NCBI GenBank assembly: GCA_008729055.1
Contig: SDUX01000008.1
Coordinates: 806,001 to 870,000, forward strand
Source of the DNA: Pyropia haitanensis
Lineage: Eukaryota > Rhodophyta > Bangiophyceae > Bangiales > Bangiaceae
Length of the DNA: 64,000 nt
Direction of reading: 5' to 3'
Positions 33,486 to 44,048 of the stretch are shown here, piece by piece. Position 1 is the stretch's first letter. Each line of letters starts with the position of its first letter. The position numbers and the translations under genes are program-made. A model generated the notes under the pieces. The model was given only the letters and a program-made list of their open reading frames with translations. It did not search any database and was not told the DNA's origin.

Positions 33486-33843
33486 TCGGGACGTGGGGGT
33501 GGTCGTGCAGACTCCCGCGCCAGTGCCGGCTGGCGGCGGCGACGGTGGCGGTGGCGCGGGGGGTGGGGGTGGTGGCGACGGTGGCGGCGACGGGGGGGGT
33601 GTCAGTGGCGGCGATGGTGGCGGCGACGGGGGTGAGGGTGGCGGCGGCGGCTGGCATAACCGCGACAGCGACAGCGGCAGTTGGCATGACCGCGACGGCG
33701 GTGGCGGCTGGCGTGACCACGACGGTGGCTGCGCGGGCGTGTGGCGCCAGTGTGCGGGCAGGTTCCACACGGGCCCGTCGTGCTGTGCGGACGGCGCGAC
33801 GTGCACCTACTTGAACGCGTACTTTAGCTTGTGCCGGCCGTGA
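32707..33843 (+). CDS. Secreted expansin-like protein with C-terminal CBM1
   Basis: Expansins loosen polysaccharide walls without hydrolysis. This 378-residue protein has a signal peptide (MGAPSTRRASALLAATAAAA..). A six-stranded double-psi barrel follows: GDATYYGGTTSGHCSLSP, CGACLAAT and DECPECAAGDLDLG, the last carrying the conserved Asp of the expansin/RlpA group. An expansin second domain comes next: NPWYVKVQVRNVARPVVGV and VRVVVDL..VGTVPI. After a run of about 25 prolines (33410-33486) and a Gly/Asp linker, the C-terminus is a family-1 cellulose-binding module of about 37 residues (CAGVWRQC, TGPSCCADGATCTYLNAYF). CBM1 is common in fungi and known from a Porphyra polysaccharide-binding protein. 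The intact single exon suggests a working wall protein. The CBM1 sits at the opposite end from fungal swollenins. Confidence 0.8.
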
Positions 33844-34237
33844 CGCCGCCGCTCTGGGTGGGGGGGGGGGTCGCGGTCGGGTCGGGCTGGCGTGGCGCCC
33901 GGGGAGGGGTGACGGGACGGCACGGAGGGGTGGGTGGAGGGGGATGGCGGTCGCGGGCTGTGTGCGGGCTGGGTGTAGGTGCTTTTCTTGGGGTGGGCGG
34001 AGGGTGGGGAGGTGCCCAGCGCCGTGTGCTGTGTGGAGCTTCCCCTCGACGGGAGAGGCGCGGATGGAGAGACCAGGAGGTAATGAAGATGAGACCAGGT
34101 GTGTCGCGGCAGGCAGCTCCCAACAGAGTCTCAGAACTGCAGAGCTTTCTTGCTTTCCGCGTCAGCTGGCATCGACAGAGCAGCCGTCGCTGGCGCGGGC
34201 ATCTGCGGCGAGGAAGGCCTGCTGCAGCTGGAGATAG
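33844..34237. other. Intergenic region
   Basis: This is the G-rich 3' flank of the expansin-like gene. No feature is recognised before the dispersed duplication that begins near 34238. Confidence 0.35.
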
Positions 34238-34680
34238 GCCTCTTAACAAAAGCGGGCCGAGTCCTCATCGAGCTCAACCTTGGCTGACCACCCTTTTATG
34301 TCCAAGAGCACACTACAGGCAACGGCTATCGCCAACGCCTCTCGTCCCCCCCCTTTGCCCACCTTTGCCTCTGTTCGACAGTGAATCCATCTCCATCAGG
34401 GGCAGCTGTGCGACGCTGGCGCTCCCCCCCCTGGAGGCGGCGCGCGACACCACCGTCAGACTGCGTGCCGCCCGTCAGGCCGCCCGAGCACCCCCTCACC
34501 CCCGCCCCCTTCCCCAGCTGCCGACGCCCAGACGCCAGCCGGGGCCGTCTGCTCACTGCCGGCGCGAGTGCCCATCCCCCCCTCCCTTCTTGATGCACCA
34601 CGCACCCCGCCGCGCGCACGCGTGGTTGCGGCAGCAGCCAGAGCAGCACGGCCTCGAGCCTCGACAGGTCGTCCCTACGT
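34238..34680 (+). repeat. Dispersed duplicated segment, copy 1
   Basis: This block is repeated in the same orientation at about 48868-49385. Shared stretches include gagctcaac, caggcaacg(g/a)ctatcgc(c/a)aacgcctctcgtccccc, gacagtgaatccatctccatca and a long block from ctggcgctcccccccctggag to ccggcgcgagtgcccatcc. Copy 2 has about 75 extra bases (about 49020-49095) that are absent here. The block includes the 3' end and downstream flank of an eight-cysteine peptide gene read on the minus strand. Confidence 0.8.
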
Positions 34681-34705
34681 CCAAGCACGTCTTGAGCACT
34701 GTCGC
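34553..34705 (-). CDS. Eight-cysteine secreted peptide, paralogue (last exon or gene fragment)
   Basis: This 50-codon minus-strand frame is a paralogue of the peptide gene at 49271-49678. All eight cysteines are kept with identical spacing (C-x6-C-x5-CC-x2-CC-x4-C-x6-C). The C-terminal GHSRRQ and stop are also shared, while most loop residues differ. No ATG or signal peptide is present: an in-frame TGA lies at 34706-34708. A CAG acceptor sits at 34699-34701, so a first exon may lie upstream on the minus strand, although none was found before the ABC-F gene. It is either the last exon of a spliced gene or a 5'-truncated copy. Conserved cysteines with divergent loops argue for past selection on the protein. 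Confidence 0.5.
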   Translation of the reverse strand, partial: ATVLKTCLDVGTTCRGSRPCCSGCCRNHACARRGAWCIKKGGGDGHSRRQ

Positions 34706-35047
34706 TCAGGGGGATGGCTCCCGGGGCGGCGCAGCGAAACCAGAACCCTGTAAATATTGGGAGGTGGACGGGCAAATGATGGCCGTCTATTGTGAGGTGA
34801 TCAGTTTCCCCGCAAGAAGCCGTTTGAGCTCACAGGTGCACGTGGGCCACACTTCGCGACCATCTGCCGCCAGCGCCCTGCTTCGCCCACCACCACTTGG
34901 TCAGCTAGCGTCCACCTTCGGTTTGCTGCTACATCCCTCGATTTGACGGCCACAGTGTGAGACTCCCCCCCGTCACGACGTACCATTTCCGAATTCACCA
35001 CCTCCTCCCTCCGCGCCCCCCTGTCACCTCTCATCTTCGGCTTCACC
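34706..35047. other. 5' flank of the ABC-F gene
   Basis: This is a short region between the divergent cysteine-rich fragment and the ABC-F start. It becomes C/T-rich just before the ATG at 35048. No coding domain is seen. Confidence 0.35.
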
Positions 35048-37329
35048 ATGCCCCCCCCACCCGCCTTCCTCCCCTCGTCCCTTCTCGCCCCCCCTAGTAG
35101 CGTCCTGACTTGGCGGCGACCATCACCAACCGCGCGAACTCGCCGCACCCGCTCCACTCCCTCCCGCCGCGCCCGCCTCACGCCGCGTGCAGCAGCAGGC
35201 GGCGGCGCCGTCATCAGTGTCTCTGACCTGCGCCTGCAGGCGGGCACGCGCGACCTTGTCTACATTGACCGCTGGGCGCTCACGGCTGGGAACTGTGTCG
35301 GCATTGTCGGCGCCAATGGGGGTAAGCTTGTTTCGTGTCTCTGGCACTCGTCCTCTTCTCTCTGCCAGCAGTGTCTGAAGGCGGCATCTCCCTTCGATGG
35401 GGCACAATTGCTGACTTCGTCTTTTTGTTGTCTTTTTTTCCTTTTTCCTGCTCCGTAGCTGGCAAGAGCACCCTCCTCCGCGCGATTGCGGGCGACGACT
35501 TTAAGCGGGCGGTGCAACTTGGCGTCGGCGCCAGCCTTGGCTACCTCCCTCAGCAGGCGGTAAGCGGCAGTGTGCGGAGCGTATGGGAGGAGGCTAGCAG
35601 TGAGATGGGGGACCTGCGGGCGGCGGAGGTGCGTGTTGCGGAGGCGGAGGCGACGATTGACGAGGCCGGCGGCGCAGAGCGCTACGAAAAGGCTATGCAG
35701 GACTTTGAGCGCGCCGGCGGGTACGACCAGGATACGCGCATTGCCCGGGTTCTTAGGGGGTTGGGTTTCACAAAGGATGACTGGGAGACAAGGTGCGCCG
35801 AGTTGAGTGGCGGGTGGCAGATGCGAGTGGCGCTTGCGAGGTTGTTGCTGCGCGAGCCGAGTGTGCTTCTTTTGGACGAGCCGACCAACCATCTCGACTC
35901 GTCGGCCAAGGCCTATCTTGCGCGCTACCTGAGGGAGTACCGGCATACGGTGGTGCTGGTGAGCCATGACGTGCCGCTGCTTGACGGGTGCTGCTCGAAG
36001 ATTGTGGAGATTGCGGACGGGCAGTTTTCAGAGTACCCTGGCTGCAACTACAGTGCGTACCTGAAGGAGAAGGAGATGAGGGCGCTTAGTGCGGCAAACG
36101 CGGCCTCCAAGACGGCTGCAGAGGCAGACAAGCTCGAGTCCTACATCACACGCTTTGGGGCCAAGGCGACGAAGGCGAAGAGCGCGAAGAGCAAGCAGAA
36201 GGCGCTGGACAAGCTGCTTCGAGAAGCGGCAGGCAGCTCGCCCGCGCCCCTCGACGCAGAGGACAGGCATACGTCTACGATGCGCATCACGCTCCCGCCG
36301 GCACCAGCGTGCGCGCGCGAGTCCGTCGTGTTGGAGAATGCGGACATTGGCTACGATGCGGACGCACCGCTGATTCGCGGCGTGTCGCTGGTCCTTGAGC
36401 GCGGATGCCGCTACGGAATTTGCGGCCCGAATGGCGTCGGGAAGACGACGTTGCTCAGTGTGCTTGCCGGGAAACTTGCGCCACTGAACGCCGACGCGGT
36501 GCGACGTGTGGGCGACGAGCGAGTCTCGTGCGGCGTCTTCACGCAGGACCTCGCCGCCGACCTTCCCACCCACCTGTCTGCGGTGAAGCACCTCGAGCTT
36601 CTCGCGCCGGATGAGACGGTGGAGCGGCTGCGCTCGGTTCTTGGGGCTATGGGCGTTCGTGGCAGCGCCGCGCTGCGCGACATGATGTACTTGTCTGGCG
36701 GCGAGCAGGCGCGCGTCGCCCTCGCGTCCTTTGTCGTCCAGAGTCACAACGTCCTCCTGGCTGACGAAATCAGCAATCACTTGGACGTTGAGTCTGTGGA
36801 CACCATTTGCGATGCGCTCATCTCCTTTGACGGTGCGGTCGTCATCGTCTCGCATGACCGCCGCCTCATCGAGCGCGTCGCCACTCATTGTATCGTCGTC
36901 GAACATCAGACGGCAACCATTTTTGACGGCGTCCCCGAACGTGCGCTGGCGATGATAACCCCCCCTACCGACGGCGTTGCCACCCTGGACGCTGAAGCGG
37001 TCGCACCTGCCGCCGATAAGAGTGGCTGCACAGGGTCTGTGGACAAGGAAGCGCGTGTGGCTGCCTTCAAGGCGCAGAAGGAGGCTAGTCGACGGGTGTC
37101 GCGAGCGAAGAAGCGGCTCCCGGCTGTCGAGGCCGAGATCGAGGAGCTGGAGAGGCAGCTGGTGGGCCTCGAAGAGGAGATGGCCGCCGCTGGTGCCGAT
37201 GCGGGAAAGGCACTTGAGGTCCACAACCGTGTGCAGGGCGTGGAGGCCACTATTGAGGGGCTCTACGCGGAGATGGTAGAAATGGAGGCGGTGCTCGAGG
37301 AATCGACGGCCGCCCCGAATACTGAGTAG
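35048..37329 (+). CDS. ABC-F ATPase, translation-factor type, probably plastid
   Basis: ABC-F proteins have two ATPase cassettes without membrane segments and act on ribosomes. Exon 1 (35048-35321) starts MPPPPAFLPSSLLAPPSS with a Ser/Arg/Thr-rich leader like a transit peptide, then ISVSDLRLQAGTRD. Exon 2 is 35459-37329. The intron (137 bases, gtaagctt to ctccgtag, phase 1) splits the first Walker A, which is restored as GANGAGKST. Cassette 1 then shows LSGGWQMRVALARLL, Walker B VLLLDEPTNHLD and the switch His in VLVSHD. The linker is Lys/Ala-rich. Cassette 2 has GPNGVGKTTLLSVLAG, LSGGEQARVALASF and LLADEISNHLDV, with Ser in place of the usual Thr after Ile. A coiled-coil tail ends the 714-residue protein. 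The moderate base composition and long clean frame make this one of the surest genes here. Confidence 0.93.
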
Positions 37330-40300
37330 TGCTTTGTCATTGCTTCGGCGGTCGCCATTGCCACCATGCGGGGGTGGGGGGCGGCGGCGACGACCGCGTC
37401 TGTCGCCACCACCCACGCCCAGTTGAGAGTACCTGTTTGTGGCCGACGGTGTGCGGGGGCGCGTCGTCGACCTCATCGACACCCGGCGCGGCCGCCGCGA
37501 CGCCGTCTCGCGCGCCGACGCGGAGGCGGTGCTGCTGCCGGCTGGCGTGGATGGCGCCACCGCCGCCGCCGCGTCCGCCGCCGCTGTCGAGGGTGCCGCC
37601 GGCGGCCGCGGCGGCGGCGGCAGCAGTGGGGACGGCAGCGCGGCGGCGGCGGCAACAGTGGGGACGGCGGCGCGGCGGTCACTCGCTACAGCGGCGTGGC
37701 CGTGTCGCTGGCGCTTCCTCCCGCCCAGCGCCGCCGCTGCCCGGTCGCGTTTTGTCGCAGCGTCAGTGAGCACGACAGCGAGGCTGCTGCTGGGCACGGC
37801 CGCCGCGCCCGCCGGCCGCCCGGGCTGCGGCTCCCGTATGCGCGGGCGCTCCGGGGGCATGAGGGGGGGGGCGGCGGGCGACACCGCCGACGCGGACCGC
37901 TGCCGCCCCGAAGTGAAGGCGGTCGCCAAGTACTTCCGCTCTGCCCTCCTGCCGCTACTGATGCGCGACAGCGGCGTCGCTGCGGTGGGTGCGGACGATG
38001 ACGACGTCGGGGCGCTCTCCTCGCGTCACGCCGACGGTACCCCGGCCGCGGTCGCTTACCGGGACCCACGTGCGGTGGCTGGTGGCGGTGGATGGGCACC
38101 CTGTGTTTGCGGCGTCGTCGGCGACAGCCGACGATAACGTGGGCGCGCGCGCGGCGCTGGCGGCGCTCCTCGCCGCGCCGCCGGGCGTCGACTTGGGCGT
38201 ACTGACCGATATTGCGGCGGGGGGCGGCGAGCGCCTCGTCGTGGCGCTGCTGCTTGCGGTCCTCGCCGCGGGTGACGCCGACGACACCGCTGCCGCGGCG
38301 GCCGCCACCGCGGCGTCGGTGGCGGCCGCCGCCACGGCAGAGGGCGCTGAATCGTCGTCATTCCCCTGGGGTAGGGGGGAGGCGACGGCGGCGGCGGCGA
38401 CAGCACCGACGGTGGCGACGTCGCCCTTCCTGGCGGCCGTCCACGCGCCGCGGCTGGGCGTGGCTGACGCGGCCGCGCGTCGGGGAGCGCTGCGCCTGCT
38501 GCTAGGTGTTGCGTCGGTGACGGAGGAGGGGGGCGACGCGGCCGACGGGTGGCCGTGGTGGGCGCGTCTCGGCACCAGCGAGAGAGGGGGGGGGGGGCGG
38601 GGGCAGGGGGGGAGGGGACATCGCCGCCGCCGCCGCCGCCGCCGCCGCTGCCGCCGTTGCGGACCGCCCGACGTTGTGTGATGACAGCAGCGACGGCGGC
38701 GGCAGCGGCCGGCGGCACCGCCTTGCCGCGGCGGCGGCCCACCACCACAGTTCCACGGGCGCCGCCGCAACCGCCACTGCCGCCGCGTGGTGCCAGGCGC
38801 TGGAGGCCACGGCCCGCGCGTTGGCAAGCCCCCTCACCCCCCCCCCCTCCCTAGACGGAGGTGACGGCGGTACGCCGGCGCTATCCTTGGCTCCTTTCTG
38901 TGCGGGATGCGTCTCCGCCGCCGACACGCGGCGGCATCTCTCGACGGTCGTTCTCCGCCACGCGACCGCGCCCGGCGCGCCCGCGGCAATGGCGGCGGCG
39001 GTGCTGGGCGGCCTTCGGCCGGGGGTGACCGCCGCCGATGGGCGCGCCGCGCTGCTCGCCACGACTGGCAGCGGCTGACCGGCCGCGGCGGTCGCGACGC
39101 CGCTCGCCGCGCCCGACGGCTCCATGTTGGGGGATGCCTGCGACGGCGGGGACTGCGGTGGCGGTGGCAGTGGCGGCGGTCGGCGGGGGCGCCCGCTGTT
39201 GGCGGTGGCGGTAGCGCTCGCGGCGGCGACGCGATGTGGCGCGGGGCGGCGGACCGCCGGGGCGGCGCTGCTCAAGGCGCTCGTCGCGCGGGCCGACCGG
39301 TGGGACGCGGGGAAGCCGTTGATTGAGAGTGACGACGAGGAGGGGGGGGGGAGTGACCCGAGAGTGGACGGTGACGGCGACGCCGACGTCCATGGCGGTG
39401 GTCGTGTCGGTGTGGTCGCGGTGGGGGCTGTGATGGTGACGGCGGCGGCGGGGTGCTTGTCGCCCGCCTCGTCGCCCGCCGCGGCGGCGCCCTTGACGTG
39501 GTCGCCGCGCTGCGGGCGGCCTGCACGACAGCCCCTTCTCCTCCCCCCGCTGGCGTCGACGGGACCTCCCTCCCCCGGCCCCGCCGTCCCCCCCCTCCCT
39601 CGACGCCGCCAGCCCCCTCCTCCTCGCCGCCCTCTCCGCCCAAATCGCTCGCGTCCGCGCCGCCGCCGCCCGCCGCGGGCTGCTCCGCTCGGACGCGGCG
39701 GCCGCGTACGAATCCACGACGCGCCGCCGCCGTGGGGCCGTCGTGGTGGGTCACAAGCGCGCGTGTGGGGGTGTGTGGACGGCGTCTGGGGGAAGAGGGC
39801 GTTTGTCGCGCTGCCGAGGGGGGGGGGGGGTCGCGCACCTTTCGTATTGACGGGCGGCGGCGGAGGCTTGGGGGGGGGGGGGTGAGGGGGCGGCGGTGCG
39901 GTTGTAGAGAAGGGGGCTCGTGTGGGGCGCGGCGCGAGCGGCAGCCGGCGGGGGCGGGGAGGGGGGGAACGGAGGGTTGGCGAGCGAGGCCGCGTCTGGA
40001 AGTGGGGTTTGTCTGGGCGCCGTGCATCGGGGTTGGTGGACGGAAGGGGACGGCGGCGGCAACGACACCAGAGGCGCCTTCTATGGTGACTCAGGCGCGA
40101 CGGCGGTGGCAGTTATCCGGGGGAGGGCGCTCACGGCCGCACCCGTGGGCAGGGAAGGGGGCCCGCCAGCGCAGGCTGCCTCCTGGTGTGGCGCCCGCTT
40201 GCGGTGGGCGGCACGGCCCGCCGCCACCGCCACCACCACCGCCACCACCGCCGCCGCTGCAGCCGCGGAGCGCGGCGGTGCAACGCCGCCGCCGTCGGCG

Positions 40301-40680
40301 CGGCCGTCGTTTGCCGCCGCCGCCACGGCCGGTGCCGCCGTCACCTCAACGGTGGCTGGCGCACGCGGCGTCCACCGACCGCGCTGGGGCAGCGGCGGCG
40401 GTGGCGGCGGCGGCGGAGTTGGCAGCGGCGGCGACCCCCCCCCCGCTTCGCCCGCCCATTCCACTCTGATGGCGGGCGACGCCGACGACGGCGGCGCGTG
40501 CAGCAGCAGCGATCGCCACACGCACCGGGTCGGGGCCCCGCTGCCACGATAGTAGCCAGCACCGCAAAGACCTCCATCGCCAGCCCGCCGCCGGAACCTC
40601 CGCGGCCACTGTCGACGATCGCTACGCGGCCGGACGCCCGAGCGAGTGAGGCCGCGACGTCATTCGTGACACTGCAACAA
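37330..40680 (+). other. Coding-like region with broken frames, protein not recognised
   Basis: Helix-rich, non-repetitive peptides appear on the plus strand but change frame several times: GVRGRVVDLIDTRRGRRDAV (from about 37448), PEVKAVAKYFRSALLPLLMR (about 37908), THVRWLVAVDGHPVFAASS (about 38070), GVDLGVLTDIAAGGGERLVV (about 38190), RRGALRLLLGVASVTEE (about 38480) and ALSAQIARVRAAAARRGLLR (about 39625). Ala/Gly inserts and G runs separate them. The Leu/Ala pattern would suit a helical-repeat protein. It could be one large intron-containing gene, a gene with homopolymer errors or a pseudogene. I do not recognise the family, and no start or stop is proposed. Confidence 0.35.
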
Positions 40681-43426
40681 TGACATCGACGGCGACGCCG
40701 CTCGCCGCGGGGCAACCGGCGGCTGCCGCCCCCCCACGATTCGGGATAGAAGCGGGGGGGGACGTTGAAGACGCCCGCCGCCGCTCCCGATGTGACGAAT
40801 CGCCCCCACGCTGAGCGCGTGACTCCGTGGGTGGGGTGGACGGGGGGGTAGGCGGAAGGGGAGGGGCGCCGTGGCCGTTCGCGTCCCTGCCACAACACGC
40901 GCCGTGGCCGCTCGCGCCGCTGCCGCCGCTGCCCACGGCCACCGGAGACGGCCGTTGGCGTCGCCGAGGACGGGCGGCCCCGGCGCCTGACGCTCAGTCG
41001 CCCGCTGTCGCGGCCTCCGGCGACTGAACGGAGCGGCGCTGGGTCAGGACGGGCAAAGTCGGGCGCCGCCGACGCCGCTGAGACGTGGTGGGCACAGGTA
41101 GAGCCGCCAATGCCACCGTCCAGCCGCACCACGCGCTCGCCACGGCCAGCGGCAGTCGACGTCAACGCGGCTCCAAGGCGCGCTGCACGTCACGGCGCCC
41201 CAAGAGTCTACCCGACGGGGCGGGCGCGTACATATCACACGGATATATAGTCCGTGGTTGACAGCACACTTTTGGGGCATTGCCGTTTTGTGTTGTAGAT
41301 TGTAAATGCTTAGCACATGGCATGAGTGAATTGTCGTGACTGCGCATGAACAATATCCTGCGGCACGCATAATGCAGACGCATGCACGTGAATGCACTCC
41401 CAATCCTGTGTCGCGAACGCCGGTAATGGTTTTTTCCTGCAAGAATCTGTTTATTGGCAACCTGCGGCATCCGCCTACCCTCCCTGACCGCCAAGCACGT
41501 CTGCTGTAGCATGAGAAGAAAGGAAAAGCAGATGAACACGGCAGAGTGACAACAGCAGCCAAACCAAGATGGGGACAGCGCACAGGCAAGCGACGTGAGG
41601 GGGACGGACGAAGTCTGTCAGTGTCACCACAGCAACTGAGCACAGAGGATGCTCACAAAATGAGCAAATAAGAATAATCCCCCGTATCGCCGGCGGCGCG
41701 GCAGCCATCACGCTAGGTGCCCATCCTGTCCCCCTCCGATGAACCGCCCCCCCGTCCATGACATTCCCCCCCCCCCTCGCACGCGCCCTCCCCCATCTTC
41801 CGCAAGCGCCAGCGAGGCGACCTCTGCCCCGCCACCCTTCGTGGCGCGGGCTGCGATCCAGCCGGGCACGCTGCTGATGCCGCTGCCGCTACCGCTGCCA
41901 CTGCCGATGCCGCTGCCGCTGCCGATGCCGCTGCCGCTGCCGCTGCCGCTGCCACTGCCGCTGCCACTGTCACTGCCACTGTCACTGCCGCCGCCGCTAC
42001 GGATAGGGACCACCACCGCCGCCTCGCGGATGTACTGACCCACAGCCCAGAGGTCAGCCAGAGGGAGGTGCTGGCGGCGGCGCGTAGACGAAGATCTTGA
42101 CAAGGAAACGGAGGGGGGTGTGTGAGAGCGGGGTACGCGCCGAGATGGTTGGAGAAGGTAGCGTGATGAGTGAGGTGGGGGGGGTCGTGAGAGGGGGGGG
42201 AGAGCATGGGAAGGGGGGAGGGGGGAGGGGAGGAGAGGGGGCGGGAGGGGGCAGGATGTGTGGGCGAGAAGGGAGAAGGAAAGTGGACACGGGGAGCCCC
42301 TCTCCACAGAAGCGCGAAGCGGGCTCGCGATGGCGGCGGCAGCGGCAGCGACGGAAACAGCGGCAGCAACGATGGCGACGACGGCAGCCGAGACACCGGC
42401 GGTGAACCGCGGGAGGAGAGTACACCTCGCCCCTCCCGGCACCTCCCCTCCTCTCCCTTCTCCGCTGTTCCCTCCGTCCCCCCTCCCGCCACCCCTCCGT
42501 CCCACCTCAACCTGCCCCCAACAGTGCCGTCGCCAAGGGCGTGGCCCACGCTATGCACCGCCGCCTTCGAACCCGCCACACGCGTGCAGGCAGGGCGGAC
42601 GGTGCCACACACAAGGCGATGGGAGGGGTCAAGCAGGAACCCAAGGGAGGGGACGGGGGGACACAGCCCATGGCGAGCCGGCACGGAAGAGTGGAGAGGC
42701 GCATGGGAGGGGATGGGAGGGGGTGGGGGAGGATGGGATGGGCGGGATGGGACAGGATTGAGGGGGGTCTGCTTGCACTGGGGCGCCACGCGGGGGGCAC
42801 GGGAGGTCCAGCGACCACTTGCATCTGTGCATTCTCGGTTCTCAGAAGAGGTGTGCCAGTTATTGCACTCGACTCTGCATGCTGGCCACCAACCGGCGAC
42901 TGCTTGGGGCACAGGTGATGGAGCGGAATCTATCGCATGAAGAGCGAACCATGTCCCCACACAACCTCGAGGGTGTCCTAATTCGCAGGGTCATGTAAAC
43001 TTTTGCCTCGCTGACTTTACAATGGGGTGCTGAGGTCGATGCAGCAAAACCGCGAGGCGCGTCGCGCGCACGCTCTGGTGGCAGGCCACTGTCCCAATAG
43101 CAGATGTCGATTGGCGCGGACATCTCGGCGAGTGGCACGACCGGATCTCACAACAGCAGTCCGGCACAAACAGCGGCAAACAGGCGAGCACGCTCCTATT
43201 GGACAGATTTCGTCGCGAGATCCAGTGGGCCACCTGAGACAGTCCGTGTCGTGTCCGGTTCGTCCCATCTCGCCTGACGCGGCACTTTTTGGAAAAGGCC
43301 CCTAGTCAACCTTTCCAGGTCGTGTCACACGATGCCGCCGCAGCTCTGGTAGTCGGTGTCCCACTGAGAGGACTCTCCTTCTCCCACCGCCCGCCCCTCG
43401 CTGCCCATTCACGGCCACGGGGGCAC
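40681..43426. other. Intergenic region, no gene recognised
   Basis: Sequence from about 41200 to 41720 has balanced composition with no long frame. The interval 41873-41996 is a hexamer repeat, listed separately. Around 42180-42280 and 42600-42760 are strongly purine-rich on the plus strand (ggga/gggg). A minus-strand frame through 41708-42505 includes LPLADLWAVGQYIREAAVVV beside the Ser-Gly repeat, but no domain, start or splice site could be supported. Confidence 0.35.
41873..41996. repeat. Hexanucleotide minisatellite (ctgccg-type)
   Basis: About 20 imperfect units of ctgccg, ctgcca, ctgccgatgccg and similar are arranged without a frame break. Read on the minus strand they give a Ser-Gly run with two Ile and a few Asp. 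The repeat could be coding or not; no gene was established around it. Confidence 0.75.
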
Positions 43427-43522
43427 CCGCCCCTTGTTACCACCTGGCCCCCGCCCCTTGGTGCCCCCTGGGCCCCGCCCCTTGGTGCCCCCTGGGCCCC
43501 GCCCCTTGTTCCCCCGTGGCCC
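43427..43522 (+). repeat. Four 24-bp tandem repeats upstream of the lipoxygenase
   Basis: Four units of ccgccccttggtgccccctgg are followed by gcc or ccc, starting at 43427, 43451, 43475 and 43499. Units 2 and 3 are identical; units 1 and 4 differ at a few bases. Each carries a GC-box-like ccgcccc. They end about 530 bases before the lipoxygenase ATG and on its strand, so they may be promoter elements, though this is inference. Confidence 0.75.
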
Positions 43523-44048
43523 TCCCCGTACGTTGCTACGGTGGCAGCGGGGGGGAGGACGGGGGCCAGTCCAGTGACGATGTGGCGGGATCTCTCCCGT
43601 GGCAGCTGCGAGTGGAGGGGGGGGGGGGAACTCTGGTGGGGCGAGGAGCGGACGAGGCTGGACGCGGCAGGAGCTCTCTGGGGGGTGGGGGGGGGCGCGG
43701 CGCGCAGTACGCCTTCCCCCCCGCGCCCCCCGGAGCCTCAGCCTCAGCCGGCGTGTGACGGCTGGGCGCTCTCCCCCGCCCCCCCCCCGTATTCGGTGGG
43801 CACGAGCAATGGCGGGCGCAGTGGTATAAGGGGCGCCGCCTGTGGCCACGATCGCGGCACTTTGGTCGTCCCATACCACATCGCCTGGCACACCGGCCCG
43901 CCTCTACACCAGTTTTTCGGCGCCTCAAGGCAGCAGCAAGGCCTTCGTCAGTGGCAAGGTGGGAGCGGCGCGCCCCTATTGCCGACGTCTGCGCGTTCTC
44001 ATCCCCGCCTGCCGCCCCATCGACCCCGTTTTTGCTTCCCCCCCCACC

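Noticed and set aside
40341..41165. Minus-strand frame with VAIVDSGRGGSGGGLAMEVF
   Set aside because: Looked like a nucleotide-binding loop, but the frame breaks into Arg runs on both sides and nothing else supports it.
41708..42505. Minus-strand Ser-Gly repeat protein
   Set aside because: A plausible stretch (LADLWAVGQYIREAAVV) lies beside the hexamer repeat, but no start, acceptor or domain supports a gene.
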